Assembly: GCA_000824785.1 (NCBI GenBank)
Contig: CCNB01000010.1
Span: 46,584 to 93,903, forward strand
Source: Mesorhizobium plurifarium
GTDB lineage: Bacteria > Pseudomonadota > Alphaproteobacteria > Rhizobiales > Rhizobiaceae
Direction: 5' to 3'
Length of the DNA: 47,320 nucleotides
Position numbers and translations under genes: made by a program. Every line of letters begins with the position of its first letter. Position 1 is the stretch's first letter. The notes beneath the pieces are model-generated. The model ran no database searches, was not told the origin of the DNA, and saw only the letters and a program-made list of their open reading frames with translations. Below are positions 7,797 through 16,896 of the stretch, in pieces.

Positions 7797-8495
7797 ATGG
7801 TCGAAACGACAGCCGATAGCGATCTGCTCGACTTACGCAAGGGCCGTCCGGCCGCCGGACAGGACCCGGTCAAGCGCGCCCAGATCATCGAAGGCGCGCG
7901 CCGCGTCTTCATAGACAAGGGTTTTGAAGCCGCCTCGATGAACGATATCACGCGCGAGGCCGGCGTCTCCAAGGGCACGATCTACGTCTACTTCGAAAAC
8001 AAGGAAGAGCTGTTCGAAGCTCTCATCGAGGAAGAGCGCGGCACCATCTTCAAGAATTTGTATGAGGTGCTCGACCATTTCGATGACCTGCGCAAGACGC
8101 TGGTCAAGTTCGGCATGGGGCTCTCCGCCAAGATCACCTCGGCCAAGGTCATCCAGGCCCAGCGCACCGTGGTCGGCGCCGCCGACCGGATTCCCGAGCT
8201 TGGCGCGCGCTTCTACGAGCGCGGTCCGAAGCGCGGCCACGACAAGGTCATGGCCTTCCTCAACCAAGCCGTAGAGCGCGGCCTGCTCAAGATCGACGAT
8301 GTCGATCTTGCCGCCTATCAGTTCACCGAACTCTGCCTCGCCGGCCTGTTTCGCCAGTGCATCTTTTCCTACCGCACCAAGGCGCCGAGCCAGGCGGAGA
8401 TCGAGCGTGTCGTGACGTCCGGCGTCGACGTGTTCCTCAAGGCCTATGCCACGGAAAAATTCCTCGCCGAGGAAAAGGCGTTGCAATCGGCCTGA
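7797..8495 (+). CDS. TetR-family repressor of the divergent efflux operon
   Basis: A 232-residue TetR protein. The N-terminal DNA-binding domain is clear: IIEGARRVFIDKGFEAAS then MNDITREAGVSKGTIYVYF (about residues 35-75), the family's helix-turn-helix signature. The remaining helical domain would bind an inducer and form the dimer. It resembles AefR/YP_-type C-terminal domains, but the ligand cannot be read. The gene is divergent from the EmrAB-type operon, with two near-identical palindromic operators in the 131-bp gap, so it probably represses both itself and the pump until an effluxed compound binds. High confidence for the family and the local target. Confidence 0.93.
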   Translation: MVETTADSDLLDLRKGRPAAGQDPVKRAQIIEGARRVFIDKGFEAASMNDITREAGVSKGTIYVYFENKEELFEALIEEERGTIFKNLYEVLDHFDDLRKTLVKFGMGLSAKITSAKVIQAQRTVVGAADRIPELGARFYERGPKRGHDKVMAFLNQAVERGLLKIDDVDLAAYQFTELCLAGLFRQCIFSYRTKAPSQAEIERVVTSGVDVFLKAYATEKFLAEEKALQSA

Positions 8496-8690
8496 CCGTT
8501 CGAGCGCGCTGGCTCCCAAAGCGCGCGAAGCGCGGCTGAAGGCCGCGGCGCGTCTTTGAAGGCGCGGGCATGACGGCTGAACGCGACGTCGCCGAGGTCG
8601 GCCGCTGGCCTCCTCAAGACCTCCTCTCAAAATGTCGATTGGCCTCGTCCGGCAGGCGCTGTCGGAAGGACCTGTTAACCATCGCTTCCT

Positions 8691-11207
8691 ATGTCTCGGG
8701 AGACGTTCAATCGGCGAGTCTCGAGAATGACATCCATGCGTTTTCCCCGTGCCAACCTTTCCGGCGCTTCCGCCTATCAGGGCGGCGACGATCACCGCGC
8801 GGAGGATGTCGGACGCCGGGGCGGGGTTCCGCAGCCGCAAACGGGGCAGGTCGTGACGTTGCGGTCCTCAATTCAGGGCGAATCGAACGCCGCTCGCGCT
8901 GCATCGTCCGAATCGGCCGATGGCGGCGAATTCGGCCGCCCGGCATGGCAGGATTATTTCTTCCTTGCGCCGAACGTGCGGTTTACCCGCACGCCGGACA
9001 CCGACCTCGCCCGGCGAACCGCCCCGCAGGAAGACGCCGCGCCAGGCAAGGCGCCTGCGGTTCAGCCCGTCCGGCCCGCGCCTCCGGCTCCGGCGCCTGC
9101 CAATCCAGTTCGGGCTATTCCCGCTGCGACTGAGGCTCGCGCTGCGGCGCCGGCACGGATCAAACCGGTCCACGCACCTTCCACGGCGGCCCCAGCCACC
9201 GTCCCGGTTCCTCCGGCCGCGCCGACTCAGGCTGCCGCCGCTTCGACGCCAAAACCGCGCCCGAGCGGACTGCGCTGGTCCTATCTTTCCGATCATGCCT
9301 TCTTCGAATTCGGCATGCCTTTCCTCGCCGAGCGCCTGGCGCGGGCGCGTTTGAGCGAAACCGGTCAGGCGGCCGCCGTTCCGGCGCAACCATCGGTCAA
9401 GCCGATGCCGGCGCAGCGTCCGGCGGCCCAGCCAAGTCAGTCCCATGTCCCCTTCATGAGCGAGGCGACGTCGTTTTACCGGGTCATCGAATGGCGCTCT
9501 AGCGCAACGAACGCCGGCCCTGCCCCGACGCCGGCCCCCGCGTCCGTCCAACTGACGCCTGTCGAGTCCGTGCCGGTTTCCGCGCCCTCAAGCGCAAGAT
9601 CGCCGAGGCAGGCGCCTTCGCTGCCCATGGCCGGCGAGGTCGCGCCGCTGTCCGCGATGGCCGGCTACGAGCTTCCCTCCGAGGATCTCCTGCAGACGCC
9701 GCCGGAAGGCCAGGGCTTCTACATGTCGCAGGAACGGATGGAGCAGAATGCCGACCTGCTCGAAAGCGTGCTGGAGGATTTCGGCGTCAAGGGCGAGATC
9801 ATCCATGTCCGCCCCGGCCCGGTCGTCACGCTCTACGAATTCGAGCCGGCGCCGGGCGTCAAATCCAGCCGCGTCATCGGCCTGGCCGACGACATCGCCC
9901 GCTCCATGTCGGCCATCTCGGCGCGCGTCGCCGTGGTGCCGGGCCGCAATGTCATCGGCATCGAGCTGCCCAACGAGACGCGCGAGACCGTCTATTTCCG
10001 CGAGCTGATCGGATCGGCCGGCTTCCGCAACACGTCCTGCAAGCTGGCGCTCGGCCTCGGCAAGACGATCGGCGGCGAACCGGTCATCGCCGAGCTCGCC
10101 AAGATGCCGCATCTGCTGGTGGCGGGCACCACCGGTTCCGGCAAGTCGGTCGCCATCAACACCATGATCCTGTCGCTGCTCTACCGGATGAAGCCGGAGG
10201 AATGCCGCCTCATCATGGTCGACCCCAAGATGCTGGAGCTCTCCGTCTATGACGGCATCCCGCATCTTCTGACGCCGGTCGTCACCGATCCCAAGAAGGC
10301 GGTCACCGCGCTCAAATGGGCGGTGCGCGAGATGGAGGACCGTTACCGCAAGATGGCGCGCCTCGGCGTGCGCAACATCGACGGCTACAACCAGCGCGCT
10401 GGCAGCGCCCGCGACAAGGGCGAGGTCGTGACCATGCAGGTGCAGGTCGGCTTCGAGAAGGGCACCGGCGAGCCGCTGTTCGAGGAACGCTCGATCGACC
10501 TCGCGCCCATGCCCTATATCGTCATCATCGTCGACGAGATGGCCGACCTGATGATGGTGGCCGGCAAGGAGATCGAAGGCGCCATCCAGCGCCTGGCGCA
10601 GATGGCGCGCGCCGCCGGCATCCATCTGATCATGGCCACCCAGCGCCCGTCGGTCGACGTCATCACCGGCACCATCAAGGCCAATTTCCCGACCCGCATC
10701 TCCTTCCAGGTGACGTCCAAGATCGACAGCCGCACCATTCTCGGCGAGCAGGGCGCGGAACAGCTGCTCGGCCAGGGCGACATGCTGCACATGGCCGGCG
10801 GCGGGCGCATTTCGCGCGTGCACGGCCCCTTCGTTTCCGACCTGGAGGTCGAGCACGTCGTGGCGCATCTGAAAGCACAGGGACGTCCCGAATATCTCGA
10901 TACCGTCACCGCCGACGAGGAAGAGGCGGAGGAAGCGGCCGACACCGGTCCGGTCTTCGACAAAAGCGCGATCGCCGAGGAGGACGGCGACGCCCTCTAC
11001 GAGGAAGCCGTCAAGGTGGTCAAGCGCGACAAGAAATGCTCGACCTCCTATATCCAGCGCCGCCTCGGCGTCGGCTACAACCGCGCCGCTTCATTGGTCG
11101 AGCGCATGGAGAAGGAAGGTCTGGTCGGCGCGCCCAACCATGTCGGCAAGCGCGAGATCCTCACCGGCCGGCGCGACCGCGAGCCGGAGCGGGACGAGAT
11201 GGACTGA
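8691..11207 (+). CDS. ftsK: FtsK/SpoIIIE-type DNA translocase lacking the membrane domain
   Basis: An 838-residue ATP-driven DNA pump. The motor is complete: an FtsK alpha/beta core from about residue 340, Walker A GTTGSGKS at 479-486, Walker [10 protein letters not shown] near 612-620, and the [20 protein letters not shown] stretch. A C-terminal gamma winged helix follows ([20 protein letters not shown], about 780-800), the part that reads KOPS and touches XerD in FtsK. The first 330 residues are a Pro/Ala-rich linker with no transmembrane helices, unlike canonical FtsK with four. It is likely a soluble paralogue; a membrane-anchored FtsK is expected elsewhere. Start uncertain: an in-frame ATG at 8727 is an alternative and neither has a strong ribosome-binding site. 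Convergent with engB. Confidence 0.9.
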   Translation: MSRETFNRRVSRMTSMRFPRANLSGASAYQGGDDHRAEDVGRRGGVPQPQTGQVVTLRSSIQGESNAARAASSESADGGEFGRPAWQDYFFLAPNVRFTRTPDTDLARRTAPQEDAAPGKAPAVQPVRPAPPAPAPANPVRAIPAATEARAAAPARIKPVHAPSTAAPATVPVPPAAPTQAAAASTPKPRPSGLRWSYLSDHAFFEFGMPFLAERLARARLSETGQAAAVPAQPSVKPMPAQRPAAQPSQSHVPFMSEATSFYRVIEWRSSATNAGPAPTPAPASVQLTPVESVPVSAPSSARSPRQAPSLPMAGEVAPLSAMAGYELPSEDLLQTPPEGQGFYMSQERMEQNADLLESVLEDFGVKGEIIHVRPGPVVTLYEFEPAPGVKSSRVIGLADDIARSMSAISARVAVVPGRNVIGIELPNETRETVYFRELIGSAGFRNTSCKLALGLGKTIGGEPVIAELAKMPHLLVAGTTGSGKSVAINTMILSLLYRMKPEECRLIMVDPKMLELSVYDGIPHLLTPVVTDPKKAVTALKWAVREMEDRYRKMARLGVRNIDGYNQRAGSARDKGEVVTMQVQVGFEKGTGEPLFEERSIDLAPMPYIVIIVDEMADLMMVAGKEIEGAIQRLAQMARAAGIHLIMATQRPSVDVITGTIKANFPTRISFQVTSKIDSRTILGEQGAEQLLGQGDMLHMAGGGRISRVHGPFVSDLEVEHVVAHLKAQGRPEYLDTVTADEEEAEEAADTGPVFDKSAIAEEDGDALYEEAVKVVKRDKKCSTSYIQRRLGVGYNRAASLVERMEKEGLVGAPNHVGKREILTGRRDREPERDEMD

Positions 11208-11234
11208 GCGGGCCGCGCCAGGGCGACAACTGCC

Positions 11235-11906
11235 TCAGCCGCCGTTCGCCACCAGGGCGATGGCCGCGCGCAGCTCGTCCAGGCCGGCCGCTTTCTCCGA
11301 AGATGTGGCCAGCACCACCGGAAACGCCGCCGGCCGCTTCTTGATCCTGGCCAGCGTCTCCTCGATCAGCCTCGGCACGCCGGCGGCCTTGATCTTGTCG
11401 GTCTTGGTCAGCACCACCTGGTAGGACACCGCCGCCTTGTCGAGCAGGGTCAGCACCTCCTCGTCCTTGGCCTTGATGCCGTGGCGCGCGTCGATCAGCA
11501 CATAGACGCGCTTCAGCGTCACGCGGCCCTGCAGATATTCGTAGATGAGTTTCGTCCACTCATCGACCTTGTCCTTCGGCGCGCTGGCGTAGCCGTAGCC
11601 CGGCATGTCGACCAGCGCCATCGGCGGCAGGTCGGCGCCTTCGCCGGAAAACCCGTCGGGCACGAAATAGTTGAGCTCCTGCGTGCGGCCCGGCGTGTTC
11701 GAGGTCCGCGCCAGGCCCTTATGCCCGACCAGCGCGTTGATCAGCGACGACTTGCCGACATTGGAACGGCCGGCGAAGGCGATCTCCGGCGGGCCTTCGG
11801 GCGGCAGGAACTTCATCGACGGCACGCCGCGGATGAAGACCCAGCCGCGGGTGAACAGCTCCGGGCTGATCGCCGTCTCGTTCGTGCTGTTGTTGGGCGC
11901 GTTCAA
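11235..11906 (-). CDS. engB: Ribosome biogenesis GTPase EngB (YihA/YsxC)
   Basis: A 223-residue GTPase needed for large ribosomal subunit assembly. G motifs: G1 GRSNVGKSS (residues 46-54), the G2 region [12 protein letters not shown]3 as DMPGYG (usually DLPGYG), and G4 as TKTDK. No ATG exists near the expected N-terminus. I chose TTG at 11906 because GGAGG lies six bases upstream and the codon overlaps the TGA of the preceding acetyltransferase gene (TTGA), indicating translational coupling. In related bacteria engB follows yidC directly; here it is about 5 kb away, on the same strand, behind an unrelated gene. Usually essential. Confidence 0.95.
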   Translation of the reverse strand: MNAPNNSTNETAISPELFTRGWVFIRGVPSMKFLPPEGPPEIAFAGRSNVGKSSLINALVGHKGLARTSNTPGRTQELNYFVPDGFSGEGADLPPMALVDMPGYGYASAPKDKVDEWTKLIYEYLQGRVTLKRVYVLIDARHGIKAKDEEVLTLLDKAAVSYQVVLTKTDKIKAAGVPRLIEETLARIKKRPAAFPVVLATSSEKAAGLDELRAAIALVANGG

Positions 11907-12541
11907 ACCGCTGCCTCCAGTTTTGCAATGTCGGCGCCGCGAATGGCGTTGAGATTGCGGCTGATCTTGTCGACCGGCCAGTCCCACCACGCGGCCTTCA
12001 AAAGCCGCCGCACCGTGAATTCGTCGAAGCGCATCTTCACTATCCTTGCCGCATTGCCGGCGACGATCGCATAAGGCGGCACGTCGTGCGTGACAACCGA
12101 TTTCGCCGCCACGATGGCCCCATTGCCGATCCTGACGCCCGGCATGATCACCGCATCCATGCCGATCCACACGTCATTTTCGACGACGGTGTCGCCGCGG
12201 ATCTCCTTCGACCAGGTTTCAGGATCAAAACCGTCCTCCCAGCCATGGCCGAAGATGTTGAACGGATAGGTCGAGAAGCCGGACATCGCGTGGTTGGCGC
12301 CATTCATGATGAAGCGCGCGCCTTCGGCGATGGCGCAGAACTTGCCGATCACCAGCCGGTCACCGATGAAGTCGTAGTGATGCAGCACGCATTTTTCGGC
12401 GAATTTATCGGGACCCTCAGGGTCGTCATAATAGGTGAAGTCGCCGATCTCGATGTTGGGCGACGTCACCAACCCTTTCAGGAAGCCGACGCGCGGATGC
12501 ATCGCGATCGGATGCTTGATGTTGGGATTGGGCCCGGTCAT
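11903..12541 (-). CDS. Vat/CatB-like hexapeptide O-acetyltransferase
   Basis: A 212-residue left-handed beta-helix acetyltransferase of the xenobiotic acetyltransferase group. Members acetylate streptogramin A (Vat) or chloramphenicol (CatB), and many chromosomal relatives have unknown substrates. Seen: the [18 protein letters not shown] region carrying the catalytic His (NH), and hexapeptide repeats such as [20 protein letters not shown] followed by [16 protein letters not shown] strong GGAGG-type site precedes the ATG. The stop overlaps the TTG start of engB, so translation of an essential GTPase is tied to this gene. Neighbouring efflux genes suggest a resistance setting, but the substrate is not predictable. 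Confidence 0.9.
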   Translation of the reverse strand: MTGPNPNIKHPIAMHPRVGFLKGLVTSPNIEIGDFTYYDDPEGPDKFAEKCVLHHYDFIGDRLVIGKFCAIAEGARFIMNGANHAMSGFSTYPFNIFGHGWEDGFDPETWSKEIRGDTVVENDVWIGMDAVIMPGVRIGNGAIVAAKSVVTHDVPPYAIVAGNAARIVKMRFDEFTVRRLLKAAWWDWPVDKISRNLNAIRGADIAKLEAAV

Positions 12542-12634
12542 CGCCCCCCTCCATGGTTCACAGGCATGTTCGGGCGCAGCCGGCGGCGCCTGCGCGCGAT
12601 CAAACTAACGTGATCTGGCCGCGGCACCAACCGC

Positions 12635-12949
12635 TCAGTGGTTGCCGCGGCAGATCACGATCGGGTTGGAAAGGGCGCTGTCGAAGCCGCTGCCCTGATA
12701 GACCTGGACATTCGCCGCCCCGGGCGGCAGCGAGAAGCTGCCTTCGACGATTTTCTGCTCGCCCGCCGTCGTGTGCAGGGCCCAGCTGAAGGTGCAGAAT
12801 TGCGGCGGCGCCTTGGGTTGCATGTGGCTGCAATTGAGCTGCGCGCCCCCAAGCATTGCCGCTCCGCCGCAGCTCACCGCGTCCTTCGCGGCGGCTGGAA
12901 AAGCGTATCCCACGAGCAGCGCCAGCATGGCGATCTTGAGCCGATTCAT
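12635..12949 (-). CDS. Small secreted protein, function unknown
   Basis: A 104-residue protein with a clear Sec signal peptide (MNRLKIAMLALLVGYAFPAAAKD, cut after AAA near residue 22). The mature part of about 82 residues has four cysteines (VSCGG, LNCSH, FCTFSW, VICRGNH), enough for two disulfides, and is probably periplasmic or secreted. I recognise no domain. It is transcribed away from the MarR-EmrAB operon and towards the acetyltransferase gene 93 bp downstream, so it could be cotranscribed with it. The signal peptide, stop position and reading-frame quality make it a likely real gene. Confidence 0.7.
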   Translation of the reverse strand: MNRLKIAMLALLVGYAFPAAAKDAVSCGGAAMLGGAQLNCSHMQPKAPPQFCTFSWALHTTAGEQKIVEGSFSLPPGAANVQVYQGSGFDSALSNPIVICRGNH

Positions 12950-13031
12950 CGTCTGGTCCTTGCCCTGACCCCAAGCCGGTCGGGCCGGGTTCTGGCCTAT
13001 GCGATATTTTTACCAAGCGCCTTAGTCGGTC

Positions 13032-13060
13032 TTGCGCTCCACGTCCAGCAGGATTATGTG
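13032..13060 (+). promoter_or_regulatory. Predicted promoter of the MarR-EmrAB operon
   Basis: TTGCGC (13032-13037) and TATGTG (13055-13060) with a 17-base spacer form a plausible sigma-70 promoter about 57 bp before the marR ATG. The -10 overlaps the palindrome that starts at 13057. Confidence 0.4.
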
Positions 13061-13083
13061 CATGATGATAATAAGCATGCTCA
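13057..13083. promoter_or_regulatory. Candidate MarR operator
   Basis: TGTGCATG and CATGCTCA are near-perfect inverted arms (7 of 8 pairs) flanking an AT-rich 11-base centre. The site overlaps the -10 and start of the predicted promoter and lies 34 bp before the marR ATG, a usual place for MarR autorepression. Confidence 0.5.
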
Positions 13084-13116
13084 CGAAAGTTTGTCCGCCC
13101 GTTCCGAAGTCCTCCC

Positions 13117-13581
13117 ATGTCCACCTCGCCCAATATCAGCTTTGTGCTGCACGATGTCGCGCGCCTGCTCAGGAAACGTTTCGAGCAGCGCTCGCGCGCC
13201 TTTGGACTGACCCGCGCGCAATGGCAGGTGCTGTCCTATCTCTCGCGGCAGGAAGGCATCCATCAGAACAAGCTGGCCGACCTCATCGAGATCATGCCGA
13301 TCACGCTCGCAAGGTTGCTCGACAAGATGGAGGCGGGCGGCTTCATCGAGCGCCGGCCCGATCCGGCCGATCGCCGGGCGTGGCTTATCTATCTGACCCC
13401 GAAGGCGCATCCGCTCATCGAAGTGATGCGCAGCAATGGCCAAAAGACGCGTGGCGAGGCCTTTGCCGGCCTGTCCGCGGACGCGCAGCAGCAGCTGCTG
13501 CAAACCCTTTGCCTGATTAAATCCAATCTGCTCGAGGCCTGCGCCCAGCCGGCCGTCGACCGGGAGAAAGTCCATGTCTGA
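13117..13581 (+). CDS. MarR-family transcriptional regulator
   Basis: A 154-residue winged-helix regulator. The recognition part reads LTRAQWQVLSYLSRQEGIHQ then NKLADLIEIMPITLARLLDKM. It is followed by the wing with the family signature ERRPDPADRRAWLIYLT, where DxRxxx contacts the minor groove. MarR proteins are dimers released from DNA by phenolic or hydrophobic ligands. The gene overlaps the EmrA-type gene by 8 bp, so regulator, adaptor and pump form one operon, the same order as E. coli mprA-emrA-emrB. It most likely represses its own operon through the palindrome upstream. Confidence 0.93.
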   Translation: MSTSPNISFVLHDVARLLRKRFEQRSRAFGLTRAQWQVLSYLSRQEGIHQNKLADLIEIMPITLARLLDKMEAGGFIERRPDPADRRAWLIYLTPKAHPLIEVMRSNGQKTRGEAFAGLSADAQQQLLQTLCLIKSNLLEACAQPAVDREKVHV

Positions 13582-14860
13582 AGGAACCTCACCCAGAAAG
13601 CCCGCCGACGAGGAAAGCGAAAGAGCAAGCGACCAGGTCATTCGCCTGGACAGCCAGCGCGAGCAAAGGCGCGGCAACCCGCCTGTCGTCGAGGACGATG
13701 AGCTGGAAGCGCTCGTGGCGCCGGAGCCGGCGACGCTCGAGGCGCCATCGGCCCAGCCGAAACCGGCTTCCGTCACGGTGGCTCCGCCCGCTCCCGTCAA
13801 GCCGCGCCGCAGCCTGACGCGGCCGGTCCTGTTTGCGCTGCTGCCTGTCGCGCTGGTGGCTGGCGGCTACTACTACGTCGTCGGCGGTCAGATCATGACG
13901 ACCGACAACGCCTACATCCAGGCACAGTCGCTCGGTGTTTCCACCGATGTCTCGGGCACCGTGCAGGAGATCGACGTGCACGACAACCAGGCGGTGAAGA
14001 AGGGCGATGTGCTCTTCCGCCTGCGGCCGGCCTCCTTCGAGACCGCGCTCGCCGGCGCCAAGGCGCAACTCGGCACGGTGCGCAACCAGGTCCTGACGCT
14101 GCAGGCGAGCTACCAGCAGTCGCTGGCATCGATCGACCAGGCGCAGGCGGACATCCCCTATTACGAGTCCGCCTTCCAGCGTCAGCAGGACCTGCTCAAG
14201 ACCTCCACCGCTTCCAAGGCGACCTTCGACAGCGCCCAGCACGATCTGATCGCGGCCCGCCAGAAGGTAACGGTCGCCAAGGCGCAGGCGCAAGCGATGC
14301 TTGCCCAGCTCGGCGGCGACGCCAGCCAGCCGGTCGAGCAGAATCCCTTCTACCTGCAGGCCCAGTCGGCGGTGGACGACGCGCAGCGCAACCTCGCCGA
14401 CTCCGTCGTCAAGGCGCCGTTCGACGGCATCGTCACCAATGTCGACGCGCTGCAGGTCGGCAAGTACCTGCCGGCCTCGCAGCCGGCCTTCAGCCTGGTG
14501 TCGTCGACCGACATCTGGATCGCGGCCGAGCCCAAGGAAACCGAGCTCACCTATGTGCGTCCCGGCCAGAAGGCGACGATCAGCATCGACGCCTATCCGG
14601 GCGAGGTCTGGCACGGCACCGTCGGCTCGATCAGCCCGGCTTCGTCATCCAGCTTCTCCCTGCTGCCGGCGCAGAACACCAGCGGCAACTGGGTCAAGGT
14701 CGTGCAGCGCATCCCGATGCGCGTGACGATCGACGATCCGGACGGCAAGCCGCCGCTGCGCGGCGGCATGAGCGCGGTCGTCAGCATCGACACCGGCCAT
14801 GCCCGCGGCCTGCCCGATTTCGTCACCGACCTCCTCAAGCGTTTCGGACAAAAGTCATGA
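13574..14860 (+). CDS. EmrA-type membrane fusion protein
   Basis: A 428-residue HlyD-family adaptor. A charged N-terminal cytoplasmic part of about 80 residues precedes one membrane helix (residues 84-102, LFALLPVALVAGGYYYVVGG). The periplasmic lipoyl half TTDNAYIQAQSLGVSTDVSG follows, then an alpha-hairpin (about 160-240), the second lipoyl half (VVKAPFDGIVTNVDALQVG) and a beta-barrel with NWVKVVQRIPMRVTI. It couples the DHA2 pump to an outer-membrane channel. Translation is coupled on both sides: 8-bp overlap with marR and ATGA overlap with the pump gene. It is divergent enough from the fusion protein at 6472 that a recent local duplication is unlikely. Confidence 0.93.
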   Translation: MSEGTSPRKPADEESERASDQVIRLDSQREQRRGNPPVVEDDELEALVAPEPATLEAPSAQPKPASVTVAPPAPVKPRRSLTRPVLFALLPVALVAGGYYYVVGGQIMTTDNAYIQAQSLGVSTDVSGTVQEIDVHDNQAVKKGDVLFRLRPASFETALAGAKAQLGTVRNQVLTLQASYQQSLASIDQAQADIPYYESAFQRQQDLLKTSTASKATFDSAQHDLIAARQKVTVAKAQAQAMLAQLGGDASQPVEQNPFYLQAQSAVDDAQRNLADSVVKAPFDGIVTNVDALQVGKYLPASQPAFSLVSSTDIWIAAEPKETELTYVRPGQKATISIDAYPGEVWHGTVGSISPASSSSFSLLPAQNTSGNWVKVVQRIPMRVTIDDPDGKPPLRGGMSAVVSIDTGHARGLPDFVTDLLKRFGQKS

Positions 14861-16401
14861 CAGCGGCTTCCGCGACAGGCGCGCCCGTGGTCGCCAATCG
14901 CGGCGCCATCACCGCTTGCGTGATCCTGGCGGTCATCATGCAGGCGCTGGACACCACCATCGCCAATGTGGCGCTGCCTTATATCCAGGGCAGCGTCTCG
15001 GCCAGCGCCGACCAGATCAACTGGGTGCTCACCTCCTACATCGTCGCCGCCGCGGTGATGACGCCGCCGTCCGGCTATCTCGCCAACCGCTTCGGCCGCA
15101 AGCGCATCCTGCTGGTCGCCATCACCGGCTTCGTCGTGGCCTCCGTGCTGTGCGGCTTCGCCCAGTCGCTGCCGCAGATCGTCGGCTTCCGCCTGCTACA
15201 GGGCCTGTTCGGCGCGGCGCTGGTGCCGCTGTCGCAGTCGATCCTGCTCGACATCTACAGCGTCGAGGAGCGCGGCTCGGCCATGGCGCTGTTCGGCGTC
15301 TCGGTCATGGTCGGCCCGGTGCTCGGCCCGGTCATCGGCGGCTGGCTGACCGAGAACGTCTCCTGGCGCTGGGTCTTCTACATCAACGTGCCGATCGGCG
15401 CGCTGGCCTTCATCGGCGTTTCGATGTTCGTCCAGGAAACCAAGCTCGACCTCAAGGCCAGGCTCGACTGGCTGGGCTTCGGCATGCTGTCGATCGCCAT
15501 CGCCTCGCTGCAGATGTTCCTCGACCGCGGCGAGCAGCTCAACTGGTTCTCCTCGGCCGAGATCATCGTCGAGGCGCTGGTCTGCGCATCGGCCTTCTAC
15601 ATCTTCATCGTCCACACCTTCACCGCGCGTGACACATTCGTGAACCCGCGGCTGTTTCTTGACCGCAACTTCTCCGTCGGCATGATCTTCATCTTCATCA
15701 TCGGCATCACCTATCTCGCCTCGCTGGCGCTGATGACGCCTTACCTGCAGACGCTGATGGGCTATCCGGTGGTGACGGCCGGCATCGTCATGGGGCCGCG
15801 CGGCCTCGGCACCATGGCCTGCATGTTCATCGTCGGCCGGCTGGTCGGCAAGGTCGACACGCGCTGGCTGCTGTTCATCGGCCTCGCCATCACCGCCTGG
15901 GCGATGTACGACATGACCGGTTGGACGCCGGACGTCTCGCAATGGACGATCATCAGCACCGGCTTCATCCAGGGCGCCGGCCTGGGCTTCCTGTTCGTGC
16001 CGCTCACCACCATCACCTTCGCCACGCTGGCGCCGGAGCGGCGCGCCGAAGGCACCGGCCTCTACAATCTGTCGCGCAACATCGGCTCCAGCGTCGGCAT
16101 TTCGGTGGTCACGGCGCTTTTGACGCAGAACCAGCAGATCAACCACGAAAACATCGCCACCTATGTGACGCCGTACAATCCGGCCTTCAGTGACCCGGCG
16201 ATCTCGCAGGCGCTGAGCCCTTACACCGCCGCCGGCCGCGCCGCGCTCGATGGCCTGGTCACGCTGCAGGCGACGATCATCTCCTATATCGACGACTTCA
16301 AGCTGATGATGATCCTGTCCCTCGCCGCCATCCCGCTGGTGCTTCTGCTGCGCAAGCCCGGCACGCCTGCCAAGATCGATCACAGCGCGGTCATGGAATA
16401 A
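14857..16401 (+). CDS. EmrB-type DHA2 multidrug MFS transporter
   Basis: A 514-residue inner-membrane drug:proton antiporter with 14 predicted helices. Diagnostic stretches are LDTTIANVALPYIQGS with the motif-D1 Asp in helix 1, WVLTSYIVAAAVMTPPSGYL, and motif C (MVGPVLGPVIGGWLTENVSW) in helix 5. The late conserved NLSRNIGSSVGIS is also present. The family exports hydrophobic drugs, uncouplers and bile salts. Last gene of the marR-emrA-emrB operon, with an ATGA overlap to the adaptor gene and a probable terminator about 60 bp downstream. Substrate not predictable from sequence. Confidence 0.94.
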   Translation: MTAASATGAPVVANRGAITACVILAVIMQALDTTIANVALPYIQGSVSASADQINWVLTSYIVAAAVMTPPSGYLANRFGRKRILLVAITGFVVASVLCGFAQSLPQIVGFRLLQGLFGAALVPLSQSILLDIYSVEERGSAMALFGVSVMVGPVLGPVIGGWLTENVSWRWVFYINVPIGALAFIGVSMFVQETKLDLKARLDWLGFGMLSIAIASLQMFLDRGEQLNWFSSAEIIVEALVCASAFYIFIVHTFTARDTFVNPRLFLDRNFSVGMIFIFIIGITYLASLALMTPYLQTLMGYPVVTAGIVMGPRGLGTMACMFIVGRLVGKVDTRWLLFIGLAITAWAMYDMTGWTPDVSQWTIISTGFIQGAGLGFLFVPLTTITFATLAPERRAEGTGLYNLSRNIGSSVGISVVTALLTQNQQINHENIATYVTPYNPAFSDPAISQALSPYTAAGRAALDGLVTLQATIISYIDDFKLMMILSLAAIPLVLLLRKPGTPAKIDHSAVME

Positions 16402-16458
16402 AAGGACCGGGATCCCGCCGCCTGCGGGACCCCGGCCTGCCGGACGACCTCCCAAACA

Positions 16459-16495
16459 CCGGCGTCGCTGCGCCGGAAGCCGTCGCGGCCTTTTT
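16459..16495 (+). terminator. Probable terminator of the MarR-EmrAB operon
   Basis: CCGGCG-tcgctg-CGCCGG (16459-16476) is followed by a second small stem GCCG-tcg-CGGC (16479-16489) and then CTTTTT. The tandem hairpins with a T-run lie about 60 bp after the stop of the pump gene. Confidence 0.5.
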
Positions 16496-16636
16496 GGGGA
16501 GGACGAGAATCATACGAAGCGGTCGCGCGCGGAGTTTCAGGAATTCCTGATAATTTGCCGAAAATCATGCTTGCCCTCGGTTGCATCGAGGGCAATCACG
16601 CATGGGTTTATTGGCGAAAGCCAACGCAACGCCATC

Positions 16637-16785
16637 ATCCTCGGGCTTGACCCGAGGATCGATTCCGCGACCCTTGCCGCGGAGTGCAACGGTGCAGAAT
16701 TCTGTAGCCGTTGCAACGCCTTAGCGTAACGGCATGGATTCCAGGGTCTGCGCGCGTCGCTTCGCTCCTTGCTCCGCCCTGGAAT
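16637..16785. repeat. Mosaic palindromic intergenic element (REP/RIME-like)
   Basis: Three perfect inverted repeats in a row: ATCCTCGGG-cttga-CCCGAGGAT (16637-16659), TGCAACGG/CCGTTGCA around a 15-base centre (16685-16715), and ATTCCAGGG/CCCTGGAAT around a 30-base centre (16738-16785). Such compound palindromic units are typical of rhizobial extragenic repeats. Only one copy is visible in this window, so family membership is an inference. Confidence 0.6.
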
Positions 16786-16850
16786 GACGACCGGGAGAGG
16801 GACACGGCCGATCGCCGAAGGTTGGCGCGGTCCCGTTGGCATCTCCAACA

Positions 16851-16876
16851 AAAAACCCGGCCGAGGCCGGGTTTTT
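16851..16876 (-). terminator. Terminator of the rpmH-rnpA-yidC operon
   Basis: AAAAACCCGGCC and GGCCGGGTTTTT form a near-continuous stem with a short GA centre, 20 bp past the yidC stop. On the minus strand the GC stem ends in a T-run of six, a classic intrinsic terminator. It also has the symmetry to work in both directions. Confidence 0.85.
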
Positions 16877-16896
16877 GCTGGAGGATCGAGTTCCGG

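Larger units (their letters stand above)
16402..16896. other. Gene-free stretch with terminators and palindromic repeats
   Basis: This 495-bp interval between two convergent operons contains no credible gene. It holds, in order, a short TCCCGC/GCGGGA hairpin (16413-16429), the probable terminator of the efflux operon, a three-palindrome mosaic element and the yidC terminator. Each is listed separately. Confidence 0.8.

Noticed and set aside
16402..16896. CRISPR array or tandem repeat array
   Set aside because: The repeats are inverted, not regularly spaced direct repeats, and no cas gene is present.
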